Origin: SMWC01 sp045561055
GTDB taxonomy: Bacteria > Pseudomonadota > Gammaproteobacteria > Steroidobacterales > Rariloculaceae
Direction of reading: 5' to 3'
DNA length: 53,169 bases
Assembly: GCA_045561055.1 (NCBI GenBank)
Contig: JBJKYL010000006.1
Coordinates: forward strand, 1-53,169
The number at the start of each line of letters is the position of its first letter. The stretch's first letter is position 1. Positions 50,669 to 53,169 of the stretch are shown one piece after another. The translations under genes and the position numbers were made by a program. Under the pieces are notes generated by a model, which worked only from the letters and a program-made list of their open reading frames with translations, had not been told where the DNA came from and ran no database searches.

Positions 50669-53169
50669 TCAGAAGGAGAAATCTACTCGCACTCCGAGCT
50701 CTCGCGGTATTCGCTGCAGAAAGTTGTAGTTCCGAGTGGGCTTTTTCAACTCACGGTCGTTGCGCAGCCCCCTGACCTCTCTCGGTGCGTCTTCGTTGGA
50801 CAGATTATTACCGAAGAGGATGACCTGCCAGTTGTCATTGTAGAAGCCAACCGAGCCCGAGTAAGTCGTGACGGCCGGCAGCTCCGTTACGTTAGCCAAT
50901 TCGATGAACTGATCACCTTCATGACGAGCTCCGAGGCGCGCCATCCACTCCCACCCGGTACCAGCCAAAGGCGCTCGGTAGGTAGCCGACAGCGAATAAT
51001 GTTGGTCCGCCTGTTGCTCAATCTTGTTACCCGATACGTCGAAACAATCGAACAGCACACCATCGTCAACAATCGTGGCTGTGGGGGTGTACCCCATGTC
51101 ATCGACCGGTTCCTGGTCACAGTTTCTGGCGTAGATGTTATCCATTACCGTCAGGGTGCCCCTGATGCTCAAGTTATCGGTAGCAGCCCAGTTCGCCTCT
51201 AGCTCGATACCTTTGAGATCCCCGTCGCCCCTGTTTATGAAGACCATGCCACTCTGGGCGTCGGTGTCACCATAGACAACGCCGTTGGGGTCGAAGGAGC
51301 CGTCGTTCCAGCAGTCGGTTATCGCCATGCCACTTTGGTCTTTGCAGGTGCCGGTGACGGAGTCAACGGCAGCGCCTTCCCAGTCGAAGTCGGCGCCCAT
51401 GAGCTGATCCTTCCAATCCATGGTATAGATGGCAGCCGCTAGCTGCAGCCGACCGTCCAGTCCGGTCCCCTTGATACCGACCTCGAAGTTAGTCAACTCC
51501 TCTTCCACCGCCGAGCGGAACGTCTCCTCGTTGTAAGTAATCGTCCCGGCCTTTCTAGCCGCCGCGAGAGAAGCGATGATTACATCATCCGCAAACACCG
51601 GGTTGCTATGCGCCGGATTAGTCCCACGGGAGAACTGGCCATAGACAGACCAACTATCATTCAGCGCGTGGTTTATCGCAAAACGAGGTTGAAATGACTC
51701 CGTCATCTGCAGAACTGTTCGGCCCGAGATGGGCTCGATGGTGAGGCGTTCGTCTTCCTGGAGGCGCCCCTCGAACGAGACTGTCGTCCGATCCGAGATA
51801 TCATAAGTCGCGTTACCGTAGAGACCGATAGCAGTGTTCTCGGCGAACTGTCGACGATTAGGCCTGAACGCATTGCCCCCGTTTATCAAATTCGCCAGAT
51901 CGAACTCTGGATGCACAATGGCGGCGAACTGTCTGTAGGAATCGTCTCTGCGGATAAAGTCGAAGTACGACGCGCCAACTAGCCAGCGAAAAGACTGGTC
52001 TCCCGGCGAGACCCAGCGCACGTCCAGATAGGTCTCGTCTTGGTATCTTGCCCCGCCGTTGTTTTGGGTAGTCTTACCGACATTTTTCTTCTTGGTATCG
52101 ACAGTCACGGGAGCATTACCCTGATCCTGATCATGCCAGCGGTCCCCCGACTCTTCGTTATAGGAGGTGATCACCTGAAATAGGCTCCCATTCTCCTGTG
52201 GGAAGTTAAACTCCGCTTGAAACCGCTCTCGCGTCACCGCACTTCTCGGATCGAGCACACTGTTGGCTAGCGCGATATTGTATTCCAGGGTTCCCGGCGT
52301 ATACCCCAGCGTAAGGTTTGTGTTCCTCGGGACGTTGTCGGTACGGAGCGCGCAATTGAACTTGCCGTCAATATACGGTTCACCGTTCGGTAGCGTTATA
52401 TTAGTGCAGGCATCCCGCGACTCTTTGGTCAGATGAACTTCGTTGGAGGGCGCGTCGTGTGGATTCATCCACGACACACGGACCTCCATGTCGAAGCGAT
52501 CGCTGGGCGCCCACTTCAGCTTGCCCGCGAAGTAATCGGTATTCGTGCTGCCGGTCTGACTGCCATCGGTGGCCACCCAGTGATCGGGGCCTTCAAACTC
52601 GTCCATAAAGAGGTCGAGCGTGTAGCCCAGTGTTTCGGTGATCGGGCCGTCCAGGGAAACGCCAAGCACATTGCGACTCAGATCCGAGGTCGCCATCTTA
52701 ATCGTACTGGTATGTTCGTTGCCAGGATCGCGGGTGACGTAATTGAATGCACCCGAGAAAGTCGCCCGACCAAAGGCGGAGCCTTGCGGTCCACGCAGCA
52801 CTTCGATCCGCTCGAGGTCGGTAAACTGCAGCGATCCCGTGTTACCCAACAGCGGCGCACCATCGATGAAGGCGCCCATCTTCTGCTGGAGAATATTTTG
52901 AGCGGTGGTCGACACGCCGCGAATAGAGGGGCGGCTACCCAACCGGTCCCGGGATTGGGTGTACTCTATACCCGGCGTCTCCGCGTACAGATCGTAGTGA
53001 TCAAGGATGTTCGACTCGGAAATAAAGTCGTTGTTCAACACGGATATCGCAACCGGCACATCCTGAAGACTTTCTTCGCGTCTTCGGGCTGTGACGACAA
53101 TCTCCTCGAGGGGGGCACCAACGTTCTGAGCCTGAACCGATGTAGTCGGCGCAATGGAAAAACCGAGCG
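50669..53169 (-). CDS. TonB-dependent outer-membrane receptor (5' end outside window)
   Basis: An outer-membrane TonB-dependent receptor of at least 833 residues. The frame is open to the window edge. It begins within the end of a signal peptide (SVQAQ), followed by LEEIVVTARRREESLQDVPV, the TonB-box region and start of the plug. The plug holds RGVSTTAQN and LRGPQGSAFGRATFSG. A large beta-barrel follows, with many alternating aromatic strands, and the C-terminal residue is Phe (RVDFSF), as required for barrel insertion. The GTG at 53059 is internal. Long loops with cysteine pairs (for example CKDQSGMAITDC) are probably extracellular. The ligand is unknown; the genes around it suggest a sulfated or related organic compound, an inference. 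Confidence 0.94.
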   Translation of the reverse strand, partial: LGFSIAPTTSVQAQNVGAPLEEIVVTARRREESLQDVPVAISVLNNDFISESNILDHYDLYAETPGIEYTQSRDRLGSRPSIRGVSTTAQNILQQKMGAFIDGAPLLGNTGSLQFTDLERIEVLRGPQGSAFGRATFSGAFNYVTRDPGNEHTSTIKMATSDLSRNVLGVSLDGPITETLGYTLDLFMDEFEGPDHWVATDGSQTGSTNTDYFAGKLKWAPSDRFDMEVRVSWMNPHDAPSNEVHLTKESRDACTNITLPNGEPYIDGKFNCALRTDNVPRNTNLTLGYTPGTLEYNIALANSVLDPRSAVTRERFQAEFNFPQENGSLFQVITSYNEESGDRWHDQDQGNAPVTVDTKKKNVGKTTQNNGGARYQDETYLDVRWVSPGDQSFRWLVGASYFDFIRRDDSYRQFAAIVHPEFDLANLINGGNAFRPNRRQFAENTAIGLYGNATYDISDRTTVSFEGRLQEDERLTIEPISGRTVLQMTESFQPRFAINHALNDSWSVYGQFSRGTNPAHSNPVFADDVIIASLAAARKAGTITYNEETFRSAVEEELTNFEVGIKGTGLDGRLQLAAAIYTMDWKDQLMGADFDWEGAAVDSVTGTCKDQSGMAITDCWNDGSFDPNGVVYGDTDAQSGMVFINRGDGDLKGIELEANWAATDNLSIRGTLTVMDNIYARNCDQEPVDDMGYTPTATIVDDGVLFDCFDVSGNKIEQQADQHYSLSATYRAPLAGTGWEWMARLGARHEGDQFIELANVTELPAVTTYSGSVGFYNDNWQVILFGNNLSNEDAPREVRGLRNDRELKKPTRNYNFLQRIPRELGVRVDFSF

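Noticed and set aside
53057..53059. GTG as start of the TonB receptor
   Set aside because: The conserved EEIVVTARRREESLQDVPV region and the end of a signal peptide lie upstream in the same frame, so the gene continues past the window edge.
1..53169. CRISPR arrays, tRNA or rRNA genes, insertion sequences, integrases
   Set aside because: No repeat-spacer pattern, cloverleaf sequence, transposase motif or terminal inverted repeats were noticed by eye; tRNAscan and an IS search would settle this.

Overview
The window looks like an accessory, mostly secreted-protein region from a Gram-negative bacterium, probably a marine or other aquatic gammaproteobacterium. The support is a TonB-dependent receptor, several lipoproteins, nearly universal Sec signal peptides, and Shine-Dalgarno sites with ATG starts. 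This placement is inferred from gene content; there is no rRNA, ribosomal or other marker gene here. I saw no tRNA, rRNA, CRISPR array, transposase or integrase.

Four protein families recur. (1) Sulfatases of the alkaline-phosphatase superfamily: six full-length genes and one truncated copy. Two of the six carry altered active-site motifs. (2) Large arylsulfotransferase (ASST)-like propeller proteins: five copies. (3) A small secreted domain of the DUF6152 type: thirteen copies plus one remnant. In each copy the mature protein should begin at or next to His-His, and an [NQ]PH motif follows about 25-30 residues later. (4) A second secreted domain that I cannot match to a named family, called here the 'WEGDT domain' after its recurrent W-E-x-D-T-L-V-V-[ED]-T motif: four stand-alone genes and six fusions to the DUF6152 domain.

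Layout. 1-222 is the start of a DUF6152 gene and 397-1134 an unrecognised secreted protein. 1222-6709 holds two iduronate-2-sulfatase-like genes, an esterase with an apparent single-base frameshift, and a propeller lipoprotein. 6754-17294 holds three ASST-like genes, four DUF6152 genes, three WEGDT genes, a PAL-like propeller and one small secreted peptide, arranged in several transcription units. 17575-26350 holds three sulfatases (two lipoproteins convergent to each other), a fourth ASST-like gene, a truncated sulfatase and a metallophosphatase. 26425-28450 is a short stretch of ordinary cytoplasmic genes (HI0933-type flavoprotein, NYN-domain protein, small hypothetical). 28505-33935 holds four DUF6152-WEGDT fusions, a remnant and one stand-alone WEGDT gene. 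34160-37438 is a large MFS/spermidine-synthase-like fusion. 37537-43709 holds the fifth ASST-like gene, a sulfatase coupled to a lectin-like gene, and an A-B-B-A set of paralogous secreted proteins. 43817-50465 holds an isopropylmalate/citramalate synthase-family enzyme, a ketopantoate-reductase-family enzyme, an M20 peptidase and two more fusions. 50669-53169 is a TonB-dependent receptor cut by the window edge.

How they may work together (inference): a receptor imports a ligand, periplasmic or surface sulfatases remove sulfate, and ASST-like proteins may move sulfuryl groups or act on related substrates. The DUF6152/WEGDT pair is a repeated periplasmic module of unknown chemistry. The exposed N-terminal His-His makes a copper 'histidine brace' a testable idea. 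No formylglycine-generating enzyme lies in the window, so sulfatase maturation must be encoded elsewhere.
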